In this document: in pieces, positions 16,718 through 26,861 of the stretch
Layout: every line of letters starts with the position of its first letter
Position numbering within the stretch: the stretch's first letter is position 1
From: Nocardia australiensis
Lineage (GTDB): Bacteria; Actinomycetota; Actinomycetes; Mycobacteriales; Mycobacteriaceae
DNA: 64,000 bases
Assembly: GCF_020733705.1 (NCBI RefSeq)
Contig: NZ_JAJFZM010000001.1
Location: forward strand, 2,666,001-2,730,000
Reading direction: 5' to 3'
Notes under the pieces: model-generated
Told to the model about the DNA's origin: nothing
Databases searched by the model: none
What the model saw: only the letters and a program-made list of their open reading frames with translations
Position numbers and translations under genes: made by a program

Positions 16718-18121
16718 ATGGCCCGCATAGCGATCATCGGCGGCGGTCCGGCCGGCTACGAAGCGGCGTTGGTCGCGGCCCAGCATGGAGCCTCGGTCAC
16801 CTTGATCGATTGCGATGGCATCGGTGGGGCGTGCGTCCTGTGGGATTGCGTGCCGTCGAAGACCTTCATCGCCTCCACCGGCGTGCGCACGGACCTGCGT
16901 CGCGCTCGTGACCTGGGGATCACCCTCGATCCGAGTCAGGCGACGATCCAGTTGCCCGAGGTTAACGCGCGAGTGAAGGCGCTCGCGCTGGCGCAGTCCT
17001 CCGATATTCGATCCAAGTTGCAGACCGTCGGTGTGACGGTATTGCAGGGGCGCGCGCAACTCGACGATCCCGGGACGGGGCTTGCCGCGCACCGGGTGCG
17101 GGCGCGTTTGGCCGACGGTACCGAGGAACTCCTAGAGGCCGAGGTTGTGCTGATCGCCACGGGTGCGAGCCCGCGCGTGTTGCCGGGAGCCGAGCCGGAC
17201 GGCGAACGGATCCTGAACTGGCGTCAGCTCTATGACTTGGGGGAGTTGCCGGAGACGCTGGTGGTGGTCGGATCGGGTGTCACGGGTGCGGAATTCGTGT
17301 CGGCGTACACCGAGATGGGTGTGCGGGTGAAGCTGGTGTCCAGTCGCGACCGAGTGTTGCCGGGCGAGGACGCGGACGCCGCCTTGGTACTCGAGGACGC
17401 GCTGGCCGAGCGTGGCGTCGAATTGGTCAAGCACGCGCGTGCCGATGCGGTGGAGCGCACCGCCGATGGCATTGTGGTCAAGCTGTCGGATGGCAGGACC
17501 GTTACGGGCAGTCATGCTCTGATGACCGTCGGCTCGACGCCCAACACCGATGGTCTCGGCCTGGATCGGGTCGGTATCGAAGTCGATCGCGGCGGCTATC
17601 TGCGGGTGGATCGAGTGTCGCGGACTGCGGTGCCGGGTATTTATGCCGCCGGCGACTGCACCGGTCTGCTGCCGTTGGCTTCGGTGGCGGCAATGCAGGG
17701 CCGTATCGCGATGTATCACGCGCTGGGTGAGGGCGTGAGCCCGATCCGGTTGAAGACGGTCGCGTCGGCGGTCTTCACTCGCCCGGAGATCGCGACCGTC
17801 GGTGTCAGCCAGACGGCGATCGATGACGGTGAAGTACCCGCCCGAACGGTAATGCTGCCGCTCAATACCAACCCGCGCGCCAAGATGTCGGGCCTGCGAC
17901 GGGGTTTCGTCAAGATCTTCTGCCGCCCGGCGACCGGTGTGGTCATCGGTGGCGTGGTGGTGGCGCCGATCGCCTCGGAGCTCATTCTGCCGATTGCCCT
18001 CGCGGTGCAGAACAATCTGACAGTGAACGACCTTGCTCAGACCTTCTCGGTGTATCCGTCGTTGACGGGTTCGGTCACCGAGGCCGCGCGTCTGCTCATG
18101 CGGCACGACGATCTGGACTGA
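16718..18121 (+). CDS. lpdA: LpdA-type flavoprotein (NAD(P)H quinone reductase)
   Basis: A 467-residue pyridine nucleotide-disulfide oxidoreductase family protein, homologous to M. tuberculosis LpdA, an FAD enzyme that reduces quinones rather than acting as lipoamide dehydrogenase. FAD motif IIGGGPAGYEAAL at the N-terminus, NAD motif VVGSGVTGAEF in the middle, and GDCTGLLPLASVA. Cys39 and Cys44 form a CX4C in GGACVLWDCVPSK. The C-terminal His-Glu dyad of true lipoamide dehydrogenases is replaced (VYPSLTG). ATG 16718 has GGAGGT upstream. Confidence 0.9.
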   Translation: MARIAIIGGGPAGYEAALVAAQHGASVTLIDCDGIGGACVLWDCVPSKTFIASTGVRTDLRRARDLGITLDPSQATIQLPEVNARVKALALAQSSDIRSKLQTVGVTVLQGRAQLDDPGTGLAAHRVRARLADGTEELLEAEVVLIATGASPRVLPGAEPDGERILNWRQLYDLGELPETLVVVGSGVTGAEFVSAYTEMGVRVKLVSSRDRVLPGEDADAALVLEDALAERGVELVKHARADAVERTADGIVVKLSDGRTVTGSHALMTVGSTPNTDGLGLDRVGIEVDRGGYLRVDRVSRTAVPGIYAAGDCTGLLPLASVAAMQGRIAMYHALGEGVSPIRLKTVASAVFTRPEIATVGVSQTAIDDGEVPARTVMLPLNTNPRAKMSGLRRGFVKIFCRPATGVVIGGVVVAPIASELILPIALAVQNNLTVNDLAQTFSVYPSLTGSVTEAARLLMRHDDLD

Positions 18122-18382
18122 TCGCGGGTCGACGCGCCGGCGCTCACGGCCGCTTCGAGTGTTCTTGTCGTTGGGCATATTTCGTCACGTTGCCTGACTG
18201 CGCGACTTGTGGTTCACTTCCCGCAGAGATGCGATCGGCGGGCGATCGCGTGTTGTGTGGGGGGATTGTTCCTTTCCAAACATCGAACGGCGAAGGCCCC
18301 ATGGGCCGTTCGGCGGCCAAGCGTCTCACCAGGGACAACTGTGTGCGGCCGTTCGGTCACACCCGGGAAGGGATTGCGAAAA

Positions 18383-19474
18383 GTGAAACATCGTAAGCCG
18401 AGTCGGGCGCAGCGAGCGATGGCGAGCACATCGTTGCCGCTGGCCACTGCGGCCGCTGTGGCCACTCTCTTCGCGGCGCCGGCGGGGGCAGTTCCGGATC
18501 AGCCGACCACACCTGCGACCCCGACCCCGGCGCCCAGCCAGCCGGGTGCCACCGATGCGCCCGAGGATCAGGGGCAGCCGGAGACCACCAAACCGGAATC
18601 GGAAAAGCCGGAATCGGACACCCCTGAGTCGGACACCCCGGAGTCGACCAAACCTGAGTCGACCAAGCCTGAGTCGACCAAACCTGAGTCGGGTAAGCCG
18701 ACACCGAGTCAGCCGGGTGTCACGACCCCGGATCCGAATCAGGTGATGCCGAATCCGCTGAAGGACCCGAAGCTCGCCTCGCCGACGCAGCCCGGTGTGA
18801 CCACGCCGCGCGTTGCGCCGCTTCCGGTTCCGGGCCAGCAGCCCGGCACCGTGCAGCCTGCCGTCGTTCCGGATCCGCCGGTGCCCGGTGCCACCCCGAA
18901 GCCTGCTCAGCCGGATGCCCAGGTCGCTCCCGGAACCCCGGGCGAGAACTCGAATGCCCAAGGCGCACAGCCGGAAGCGGACACGCTGGTTCAGCAGCCG
19001 CGGTGGGAAGCCCCGCGCTTGCAGGCCGCGCCCGCCGCGCCGGTCGTCGAGATGGAGGGTCCGCACCAGGAGGTCGGTGCGAACATCGACGGCGGCACCC
19101 TGATCCCCGGCTATGTCGCCAACACCCACCACTTCAACAATGCGGCGGGTTACGTCGGCACCATCGGGTATCGGACCCCGACCGGTGCCGGTGAGGCCGG
19201 TGTGTCGGTCGAGTACGTCGGCGCCAATAGCGTCAAGCTCACCAGCTACACCGGTGGTGAGGGGCTGCCGGACAACAAGACCGACGTGGTCTTTGACACC
19301 ACCCAGGCGAACCTGGCGAAGGCGGCCGTCGAGCATTGGATTGCGGCGCAGCCGGGTGGACAAGCTGCCCTCGATGCCGCGGCGCAAGTTAAACTTCCGC
19401 TGCCGGGCGAACTGGCGCAGACAGCCAACGTGGCTGGTGTCACCACCCAGTGGGGCGGTTCGCTCCAGTACTGA
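18383..19474 (+). CDS. Exported protein with PES repeats and a conserved-looking C-terminal domain
   Basis: A 363-residue protein from GTG 18383. The N-terminus has basic residues followed by the hydrophobic stretch LPLATAAAVATLFAAPAGAV, a signal peptide with a likely cleavage after AGA. Residues about 40-230 are Pro/Thr/Ser-rich and low complexity, including seven XXPES pentapeptides. From about residue 235 a folded-looking domain follows (VEMEGPHQEVGANIDGG to TTQWGGSLQY) that I do not recognise. Probably cell-wall associated. 73 bp before another repeat protein. Confidence 0.75.
   Translation: MKHRKPSRAQRAMASTSLPLATAAAVATLFAAPAGAVPDQPTTPATPTPAPSQPGATDAPEDQGQPETTKPESEKPESDTPESDTPESTKPESTKPESTKPESGKPTPSQPGVTTPDPNQVMPNPLKDPKLASPTQPGVTTPRVAPLPVPGQQPGTVQPAVVPDPPVPGATPKPAQPDAQVAPGTPGENSNAQGAQPEADTLVQQPRWEAPRLQAAPAAPVVEMEGPHQEVGANIDGGTLIPGYVANTHHFNNAAGYVGTIGYRTPTGAGEAGVSVEYVGANSVKLTSYTGGEGLPDNKTDVVFDTTQANLAKAAVEHWIAAQPGGQAALDAAAQVKLPLPGELAQTANVAGVTTQWGGSLQY
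18587..18691 (+). repeat. Seven 15-bp units encoding XXPES pentapeptides
   Basis: Bases 18587-18691 encode TKPES, EKPES, DTPES, DTPES and then TKPES three times in a row. The last three units are nearly identical at DNA level, so copy number may vary between strains. Confidence 0.85.
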
Positions 19475-19492
19475 CACGAGGTGATTCGACGG

Positions 19493-19520
19493 GTGGGGTG
19501 GTCGTTCGCGGCCACCCCAC
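19493..19520 (+). terminator. Hairpin between the two repeat-protein genes
   Basis: GTGGGGTGG (19493-19501) pairs with CCACCCCAC (19512-19520) around a 10-base loop. It may terminate or attenuate transcription between the two genes. Confidence 0.55.
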
Positions 19521-19547
19521 ACGTGTGTCCTGGGGAAAGGATTTGGT

Positions 19548-20642
19548 GTGGGCTCCGAGGGCGATGGCAGGGACAACGAATCCGATCAATCCGGGTCGCA
19601 GTTCGGTCCGCCGGTGGGTGATTTCGGTCCACCAGTGGGTGATTTCGGTCCGCCGGTGGGTGATTTCGGTCCACCGATGGATGACTTCGGTCCACCGACT
19701 GCCGGGCGACAACAACCGTGGCAGGTGCCCGAGCCCGCTACCGACCATCCGGAGTTGGCCTGGCGTCCCGCGGACGAACCACCGACGGCGCCACCACCCG
19801 CGCAGTATCGCGCCCCCGAAACGACAGTGTTTCCCGATGGGCCGCCACCACCCGCCCCGACTGTCCGGCATCCGCAACTTCCGGTCGATTCCGATGACGA
19901 TCTCACTGTTCGGCATCCGGTCGCACCGCAGACCGGCCAGCGCGATGAGTGGTGGAATCGTCCGACCGATTCGGGGGGCGTGCCGACGCCCCCGGAACCG
20001 TCGCCTCGGTCCGAATCGGAGAGCCTGTCGTGGGCGGATGATCCGATCGCGAAGCGTCTCGCACCGAGCAAGGCGATCCCGACGCCGGATTCGGCTCCAG
20101 CACGCCAGAGCGCTACGCGCGGCCGGTGGATTGTGCTCGGCGGCGTTGGCGCGGTTGTGGTCGTTGTCGCGCTCGTCGTGTCGATCGTCGCGGTGAATCG
20201 AGGCGGCGGTAGTGGCTCGGACAAAGCCGCACCGCCGCCGGTGCCTTTGACCACGACCACTCCCGAACTGAGCTGCCCGGCCGGCCACGACGGCAAGATC
20301 ACCGTGGGCAATGGTGTGGGCGACACCGCTACCGGGCCGGGTGCGATTCTGGGGTTCCAGCACGCGTTCTACGTCGAGCGCAATGGGGAGCGGGCCAGGC
20401 AGTTCGTGGCCCCGGACGCGGAAAATGTGTCGGCTGCCGAGGTTATCCAGCAGGCGATCAACGACCAGATCCCGACCGGTACCACGCATTGTCTGCGCAT
20501 CACCGAACTCGGGCCCGAGCACTTCGAGGTGGATCTCACCGAAAACCGCCCCGATGGCTCACGGCTTGTCTACCGGCAGAGCGTGACCACGGCGAACCGG
20601 GACGGCAGTACGTTGGTGTTTTCCATCAAGGAACGTACTTGA
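19548..20642 (+). CDS. Single-pass membrane protein with FGPPVGD repeats
   Basis: A 364-residue protein from GTG 19548, preceded by GGGGAAAGG. Order: cytoplasmic acidic start, four FGPPVGD-type heptapeptides (about residues 19-50), a long Pro-rich region to about 190, one membrane span (WIVLGGVGAVVVVVALVVS, about 195-215), and an extracellular domain of about 130 residues with a Cys in ELSCPAGHDGKIT and another in TTHCLRITEL. The outer domain resembles a domain I recall from other Nocardia membrane proteins (DUF8176-like), recalled rather than searched. Function unknown. Confidence 0.75.
   Translation: MGSEGDGRDNESDQSGSQFGPPVGDFGPPVGDFGPPVGDFGPPMDDFGPPTAGRQQPWQVPEPATDHPELAWRPADEPPTAPPPAQYRAPETTVFPDGPPPPAPTVRHPQLPVDSDDDLTVRHPVAPQTGQRDEWWNRPTDSGGVPTPPEPSPRSESESLSWADDPIAKRLAPSKAIPTPDSAPARQSATRGRWIVLGGVGAVVVVVALVVSIVAVNRGGGSGSDKAAPPPVPLTTTTPELSCPAGHDGKITVGNGVGDTATGPGAILGFQHAFYVERNGERARQFVAPDAENVSAAEVIQQAINDQIPTGTTHCLRITELGPEHFEVDLTENRPDGSRLVYRQSVTTANRDGSTLVFSIKERT
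19602..19697 (+). repeat. 21-bp tandem repeats encoding FGPPVGD
   Basis: Four units (19602-19622, 19623-19643, 19644-19664, 19665-19685) plus a partial fifth. The fourth encodes FGPPMDD. Seen directly. Confidence 0.9.
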
Positions 20643-20673
20643 CCAGTTCAGGCCAGGATACGGCCATGCGTGT

Positions 20674-20705
20674 CCATAATATGGGATTTTGATTTCATAT
20701 TATGG
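20674..20705. promoter_or_regulatory. Perfect 10-bp inverted repeat upstream of the aminotransferase
   Basis: CCATAATATG (20674-20683) is mirrored exactly by CATATTATGG (20696-20705) with a 12-base AT-rich spacer, ending 56 bases before the aminotransferase ATG. This is the geometry of an operator for a dimeric regulator. It is far more AT-rich than its surroundings. The regulator is unknown; none is encoded next door. Confidence 0.7.
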
Positions 20706-20761
20706 TCATACTGTGAGACAGTGGGATTTCGCGTACCCATGGCGTTTCCTCGGAGGTTTCC

Positions 20762-21937
20762 ATGTCGCCGACCATTCCACCGCTCGCGGCCAAACTCGAC
20801 GGACTGCGGAGCTCGGCGATTCGTGACCTGCTCAAACTGACCGGCCGCACCGAGATCATCAGCCTGGCCGGTGGCCTGCCGGACGCCGAACTGATGCCGC
20901 GCGCACGCCTGGCCGAGGCCGCCGAGGCCGCGCTGAGCGGTAACGGCTGCCTGCAATACACCGAGTCGCCGGGGTGGGGCCCATTGCGCGAGGTGCTGGT
21001 GCGCCGGGAGTCGCAGCGGCTCGGCCGTGCCGTCGAACTCGACGAGGTGTTCGTGACACACGGTTCGCAGCAGGCGCTTTCGCTGCTGGCCGAGGTGCTG
21101 CTGGATCCGGGTGCGCTGGTGATCGTGGAGGACCCGGCATATGTGGGTGCGCTGCAGGTGTTTCGGGCCGCGGGCGCGCGGATCGTCGGGGTGCCGCTCG
21201 ATGCCGAGGGTATGCGTCTTGACGTGCTGACCGAGCTGCTGGCGCGTGGCGAGCGTCCGGCGCTCGTGCACACCGTGAGCAACTTTCACAACCCGGGCGG
21301 TGTGACGATGAGTTCACGGCGTCGCCGTGAGATCGCGGAACTCGCTGACGCACACGGCTTTTGGGTGATCGAGGACGATCCCTACGGCGAGTTGTGGTTC
21401 GACAGTCCGGCGCCGGCGCCGGTGGCGGCATACTCGCGAAACGTGATTCGGTTGTCGAGTGCGTCGAAGATCCTCTCGCCGAGCCTGCGGGTCGGCTGGA
21501 TGGTCGCGCCAGATCGTGTCTGCCGTGCGGTGGAAATGCTGAAACAGGGTGCGGACCTGTGCGGTTCGGCGCTGACCCAGCAGATCGCGACCGACCTGCT
21601 TTCCGACGAGTCCTGGCTAGCCGGCCATACCGACACCGTGCGCACTACCTACGGCGACCGCGCGAAGTCGTTGGTGAACGCCGTGCGCACCCGCTTCGGT
21701 GACCGGGTGAGCTGTTCCGATGCGGCCGGCGGCATGTTCGTCTGGGCGGAGTTCACCGACGGTACCGACACCAAGCAGTTGCTGCCGCGCGCCCTCGATG
21801 CCGGTGTCGCGTTCGTGCCGGGTTCGGCTTTCGCGGTCGACACCGATTACGGCCACGCGATGCGGATGTGTTTCACCACGTCGGACGCGGCAACGCTGGA
21901 CGAGGCGATCGCGCGTCTGGCCCGCGCGGCCACGTAG
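20762..21937 (+). CDS. PLP-dependent class I/II aminotransferase
   Basis: A 391-residue fold-type I aminotransferase resembling LysN, 2-aminoadipate and MocR-linked aminotransferases but without a DNA-binding domain. Motifs: SLAGGLPDAELMP, THGSQQALSLL, NFHNPGG, EDDPYGELWF, and the PLP lysine in LSSASKILSPSLRVGW. GGAGG at 20752 precedes the ATG. Amino-acid specificity cannot be read; aromatic or aminoadipate-type substrates are possible. The upstream inverted repeat suggests specific regulation. Confidence 0.85.
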   Translation: MSPTIPPLAAKLDGLRSSAIRDLLKLTGRTEIISLAGGLPDAELMPRARLAEAAEAALSGNGCLQYTESPGWGPLREVLVRRESQRLGRAVELDEVFVTHGSQQALSLLAEVLLDPGALVIVEDPAYVGALQVFRAAGARIVGVPLDAEGMRLDVLTELLARGERPALVHTVSNFHNPGGVTMSSRRRREIAELADAHGFWVIEDDPYGELWFDSPAPAPVAAYSRNVIRLSSASKILSPSLRVGWMVAPDRVCRAVEMLKQGADLCGSALTQQIATDLLSDESWLAGHTDTVRTTYGDRAKSLVNAVRTRFGDRVSCSDAAGGMFVWAEFTDGTDTKQLLPRALDAGVAFVPGSAFAVDTDYGHAMRMCFTTSDAATLDEAIARLARAAT

Positions 21938-21956
21938 CTTCGCCGGTCCCGCGGGC

Positions 21957-23456
<1,500 letters not shown>

Positions 23457-23705
23457 TCGTGCAGGCTACTAAACGCTGGACGCGCCGCGCATCACATCGC
23501 GGGGAGCGCGCGGCTGGGTTAGTGTTAACTTTTGTTACCAGCGGGTAGCTTCGGTTGGGCAGGGTCGGCGAAACGACCAGGGCCACGGCTCGGGATCGGT
23601 ACCGGCTCGCCTAGCCTGTAGGTGAGCAGCACGAGCGCGTACCCGTGAAGACAAGATCACTGCGTCGTCTACACCCGACGCCGGCGTCGGCTGGAGGAGT
23701 CGAGC
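23457..23705. promoter_or_regulatory. Divergent glpK/glpD control region
   Basis: About 250 bp between glpK and glpD. It holds an AT-richer core around 23519-23536 (GTGTTAACTTTTGTTACC) that contains the palindrome GTTAAC, and a GGAGGAG ribosome-binding site about 6 bases before the glpD ATG. An operator for a glycerol regulator is plausible but not identified. Confidence 0.4.
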
Positions 23706-25439
23706 ATGACCAAGAAACCGGAATCGCAGTTCCTCGGCCCCGAGCAGCGCAGGGCGGCATGGGAGCGTTTCGGCAAGGACCATTTCGACATGGTCGTCAT
23801 CGGTGGCGGCGTGGTCGGTGCCGGGATCGCGCTCGACGCGGCCACCCGCGGCTTGAATGTCGCACTGGTCGAGGCGCGCGATCTCGCCTCGGGGACTTCC
23901 AGTCGATCGTCGAAGATGTTCCATGGCGGGCTGCGATATCTCGAGCAGTTGGAGTTCGGCCTGGTACGGGAGGCGTTGCGGGAGCGTGAACTCGCCCTGT
24001 CCACGCTGGCGCCGCATTTGGTGAAACCGCTGCGGTTTCTCTATCCGCTGACCAGGCGTGGCTGGGAGCGCCCCTATGTGGCGGCCGGGCTGGTGCTCTA
24101 CGACACCATGGGTGGCGCCAAATCCGTTCCCGGCCAACATCATCTGTCCCGACAAGGTGCTCTCAGGCTGGCTCCGGGCTTACGTCGTGACTCGCTGATC
24201 GGCGGCGTCAGCTACTACGACACCGTCGTCGACGACGCGCGGCACACCATGACCGTCGCTCGCACCGCCGCCCACTACGGCGCGGTGATCCGCACCTCCA
24301 CCCAGGTGGTCGGCTTCCTGCGGGAGGCCGATCGGGTGGTCGGGGTGAAGGTACGTGACAGCGACGACGGGCGCACCGGCGAGGTGCGCGCGCATGTGGT
24401 GATCAACGCGGCGGGGGTGTGGACCGACGAGGTGCAGGCGCTGTCGCATCAGCGGGGCCGCTTCCATGTCCGCGCCTCCAAGGGCGTGCACATCGTGGTG
24501 CCGCGTGACCGCATCGTCAGCGATACCGCGATCATCCTGCGCACCGCGACCTCGGTGCTGTTCGTGATCCCATGGGGAGCGCACTGGATTGTCGGAACCA
24601 CCGACACCGACTGGAATCTGGATCTCGCGCATCCCGCCGCGACCAAGGCCGATATCGACTATCTGCTCGATCAGGTGAATCAGGTGCTGGTCGCCCCACT
24701 CACCCACGACGATATCGATGGCGTCTACGCCGGTCTGCGGCCTTTGCTTGCGGGAGAAAGCGATTCGACCTCCAAGCTGTCACGCGAACACGCTGTCGCT
24801 CGGGTCGCGCCGGGACTGGTCGGCATCGCGGGCGGCAAGTACACCACCTATCGAGTGATGGCCTACGACGCGGTCGATGAAGCGGCGCAGGATATTCCGG
24901 CGCGGGTGTCGCCGTCGATCACCGAGAAGGTGCCGCTGCTCGGCGCGGACGGATATTTCGCGTTGGTCAACCAGACGGTGCAACTGGCCGAGGCTTACGG
25001 CGTGCATCCCTACCGGATCAAGCACCTGCTGGATCGCTACGGCTCGCTCATCGACGAGGTGCTCGGCTTGGCTGACGGCAAACCCGAACTGCTGCAACCG
25101 ATTACCGATGCACCCTCTTACCTCCAGGTGGAGGCGGTGTACGCGGCGGCGGCCGAGGGCGCGCTGCACCTGGACGACATCCTGGCCCGCCGCACCCGGA
25201 TCTCCATCGAGTACTCCCATCGTGGCGCGGACTGCGCCGAACAGGTGGCGCAGCTCGTCGCGCCGGTCCTCGGCTGGGATCAGGATGAAATCGACTGGGA
25301 GATCAGCACATACCAGGCGCGCGTCGCGGCCGAGATTCGCTCGCAGACTCAGCCCGACGACGCCTCCGCCGATGCGCTGCGCATCTCCGCCCCCGAGCCT
25401 CGCCCGCAGATTCTGGAGCCGGTTCCACTGGAGAGGTGA
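23706..25439 (+). CDS. glpD: Glycerol-3-phosphate dehydrogenase, FAD-dependent
   Basis: Membrane-associated FAD enzyme of 577 residues that oxidises glycerol-3-phosphate to dihydroxyacetone phosphate and feeds electrons to quinone. FAD motif VIGGGVVGAGIALDAATRG, then the GlpD signatures DLASGTSSRSSKMFHGGLRYLEQ and IAGGKYTTYR. A C-terminal domain of about 150 residues is present. GGAGGAG precedes the ATG. Corresponds to glpD2 by position. Its last codons overlap a relic ORF of a VOC protein. Confidence 0.96.
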   Translation: MTKKPESQFLGPEQRRAAWERFGKDHFDMVVIGGGVVGAGIALDAATRGLNVALVEARDLASGTSSRSSKMFHGGLRYLEQLEFGLVREALRERELALSTLAPHLVKPLRFLYPLTRRGWERPYVAAGLVLYDTMGGAKSVPGQHHLSRQGALRLAPGLRRDSLIGGVSYYDTVVDDARHTMTVARTAAHYGAVIRTSTQVVGFLREADRVVGVKVRDSDDGRTGEVRAHVVINAAGVWTDEVQALSHQRGRFHVRASKGVHIVVPRDRIVSDTAIILRTATSVLFVIPWGAHWIVGTTDTDWNLDLAHPAATKADIDYLLDQVNQVLVAPLTHDDIDGVYAGLRPLLAGESDSTSKLSREHAVARVAPGLVGIAGGKYTTYRVMAYDAVDEAAQDIPARVSPSITEKVPLLGADGYFALVNQTVQLAEAYGVHPYRIKHLLDRYGSLIDEVLGLADGKPELLQPITDAPSYLQVEAVYAAAAEGALHLDDILARRTRISIEYSHRGADCAEQVAQLVAPVLGWDQDEIDWEISTYQARVAAEIRSQTQPDDASADALRISAPEPRPQILEPVPLER

Positions 25440-25570
25440 GCGCCACGCGGGGCCGTCGCATTGGCATGCAAGTAGATACTTGCCTGTTCTACACCGAGGT
25501 GCTCGGCGCGGTGACCACCGCCGTATTCGACGACACCTGCGGCAATCTTGTCCAGATCGCCAGCGCCTGA
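25436..25570 (+). pseudogene. Internally deleted VOC (glyoxalase/bleomycin resistance) protein relic
   Basis: A 44-codon frame (GTG 25436, overlapping the glpD stop, or ATG 25466) joins an N-terminal VOC piece, CLFYTEVLGA, directly to a VOC C-terminus, VFDDTCGNLVQIASA. Intact relatives are about 115-130 residues with about 80 residues between these motifs. The missing middle includes metal and substrate residues, so this is a non-functional in-frame deletion product or a fortuitous micro-ORF. Confidence 0.65.
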
Positions 25571-25586
25571 AAGGTATCGGCGCGGA

Positions 25587-26861
25587 TCAGCGGTTGGGTG
25601 AGCCGGGCGGCAGCATGAGGCGCACGATGGCGCCGCCGCCCGCGGCCGGTTCCATGGTCGCGGTGCCGCCATGCAACTGCGCGATCCACGCGACCAGCGC
25701 GAGACCGATGCCGCTGCCGCGTCCTGCGGTCACGCCCCGCTGGAACGGGCTGCTCGACAGCTGAGGATTCAGCCCGGGGCCGTGATCGCGGACGCTGACC
25801 CTGCCGTCGGCCACATGCACCTCGATCGGCGCGTCGCGGTTCGCCGCGCCGTGGGTGATCGCGTTCTCGATCAGGTTGCGCACGGCGAGGCCGAGCAGAT
25901 TCGGATCACCCTGTACCACCGTCGGACTGGTGCGCACCACGATGTCGGCCCGCTGAAATTCCTCGACCACTGATTCGGTGAGCTGATCGAGCAGCAGCTG
26001 CACCCGCTCCATCGTGGTGACGCCCGCCTGCATCCGCGCCCGGGCGAGCAGGTCGTCGACGAGCCGTTCCATCCGATTGCCCAACGCCCGGGAATCGGTC
26101 AACGCGCGCTCGAGCTCATGCGGATCGCGCCGATGCGCTTCTGTGACCAGCCGCAGCGTCGCCAGCGGCGTGCGCAGCTCATGCGCCGCGTCGCCGAGGA
26201 ATCGCTCCTGTTCCTCCAGCAGCGCCACGGCCTGACGCATGCTCCGGCCGGACAGCACATGCCCGGCGACCGAGGACAACGCGACGAGCGCCGAACCGCC
26301 GACGACGAGCGCCCACAGCAGTAGCGCCCGATCACGGTCGAACGCACCGGGATTGGTGCCGACGATGATCACCGTCTGAACGGTCGGATCGTCCCAGGAC
26401 ACCGACATTGCAGCCAGCCGCACCGGGCGTCCGGCGCGGTCGGTCGCGTCGCGATAGACGGTGTCATCGGCGATGCTCGCCGCGTCGGTGACGGCGGTGA
26501 GTCCCGCGTCGCCGGGCAGCCAGGAGGGCAGATGGCTGTAGAGCTGGACCCACTGGCCGTCGCTTTCCGAACCGAACACCATCACCGCGGTTTCGCCGCG
26601 GGCCAGATTGTCGTCGCGGATCTCGGTAACGTCGAAGCCGCCGTCCTCGGGGTAGTACTCGACACCGCGGTACACCCCGGCGACCACGCGGTCGAGCGCG
26701 TTGTCGACCGCGGTCGCACGCGAACGGGCATCGATGGTCGCCGCGACCAGGCCGAGCAAGATCAGACACAGCGCGGTGATCGCGGTGATCAGAGCGGTCA
26801 GCAGCCAGCGGGTGCGGCGCAGCCGGGCCACTGCCGGGCGTGCGTCCGCCGTGGCGATCAC
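25587..26861 (-). CDS. Two-component sensor histidine kinase
   Basis: A 424-residue membrane kinase. A first span at about residues 20-42 and a second at about 180-205 enclose an extracytoplasmic sensor domain of about 140 residues. Phospho-acceptor His227 lies in DAAHELRTPLATL, followed by N-box NLIENAITHG, G1 DHGPGL and G2 GSGIGLALVAW. It overlaps the regulator gene by ATGA, so the pair is co-translated. There is no HAMP motif that I can define clearly. Stimulus unknown. Confidence 0.9.
   Translation of the reverse strand: MIATADARPAVARLRRTRWLLTALITAITALCLILLGLVAATIDARSRATAVDNALDRVVAGVYRGVEYYPEDGGFDVTEIRDDNLARGETAVMVFGSESDGQWVQLYSHLPSWLPGDAGLTAVTDAASIADDTVYRDATDRAGRPVRLAAMSVSWDDPTVQTVIIVGTNPGAFDRDRALLLWALVVGGSALVALSSVAGHVLSGRSMRQAVALLEEQERFLGDAAHELRTPLATLRLVTEAHRRDPHELERALTDSRALGNRMERLVDDLLARARMQAGVTTMERVQLLLDQLTESVVEEFQRADIVVRTSPTVVQGDPNLLGLAVRNLIENAITHGAANRDAPIEVHVADGRVSVRDHGPGLNPQLSSSPFQRGVTAGRGSGIGLALVAWIAQLHGGTATMEPAAGGGAIVRLMLPPGSPNR

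Noticed and set aside
18587..18691. CRISPR-like array
   Set aside because: Repeats are contiguous, in frame and protein-coding with no spacers. No CRISPR array seen anywhere in the window.
18326..19576. 416-codon minus-strand frame opposite the PES-repeat protein
   Set aside because: Arg/Gly-rich shadow frame without SD. The plus-strand frame has signal peptide, repeats and start site.
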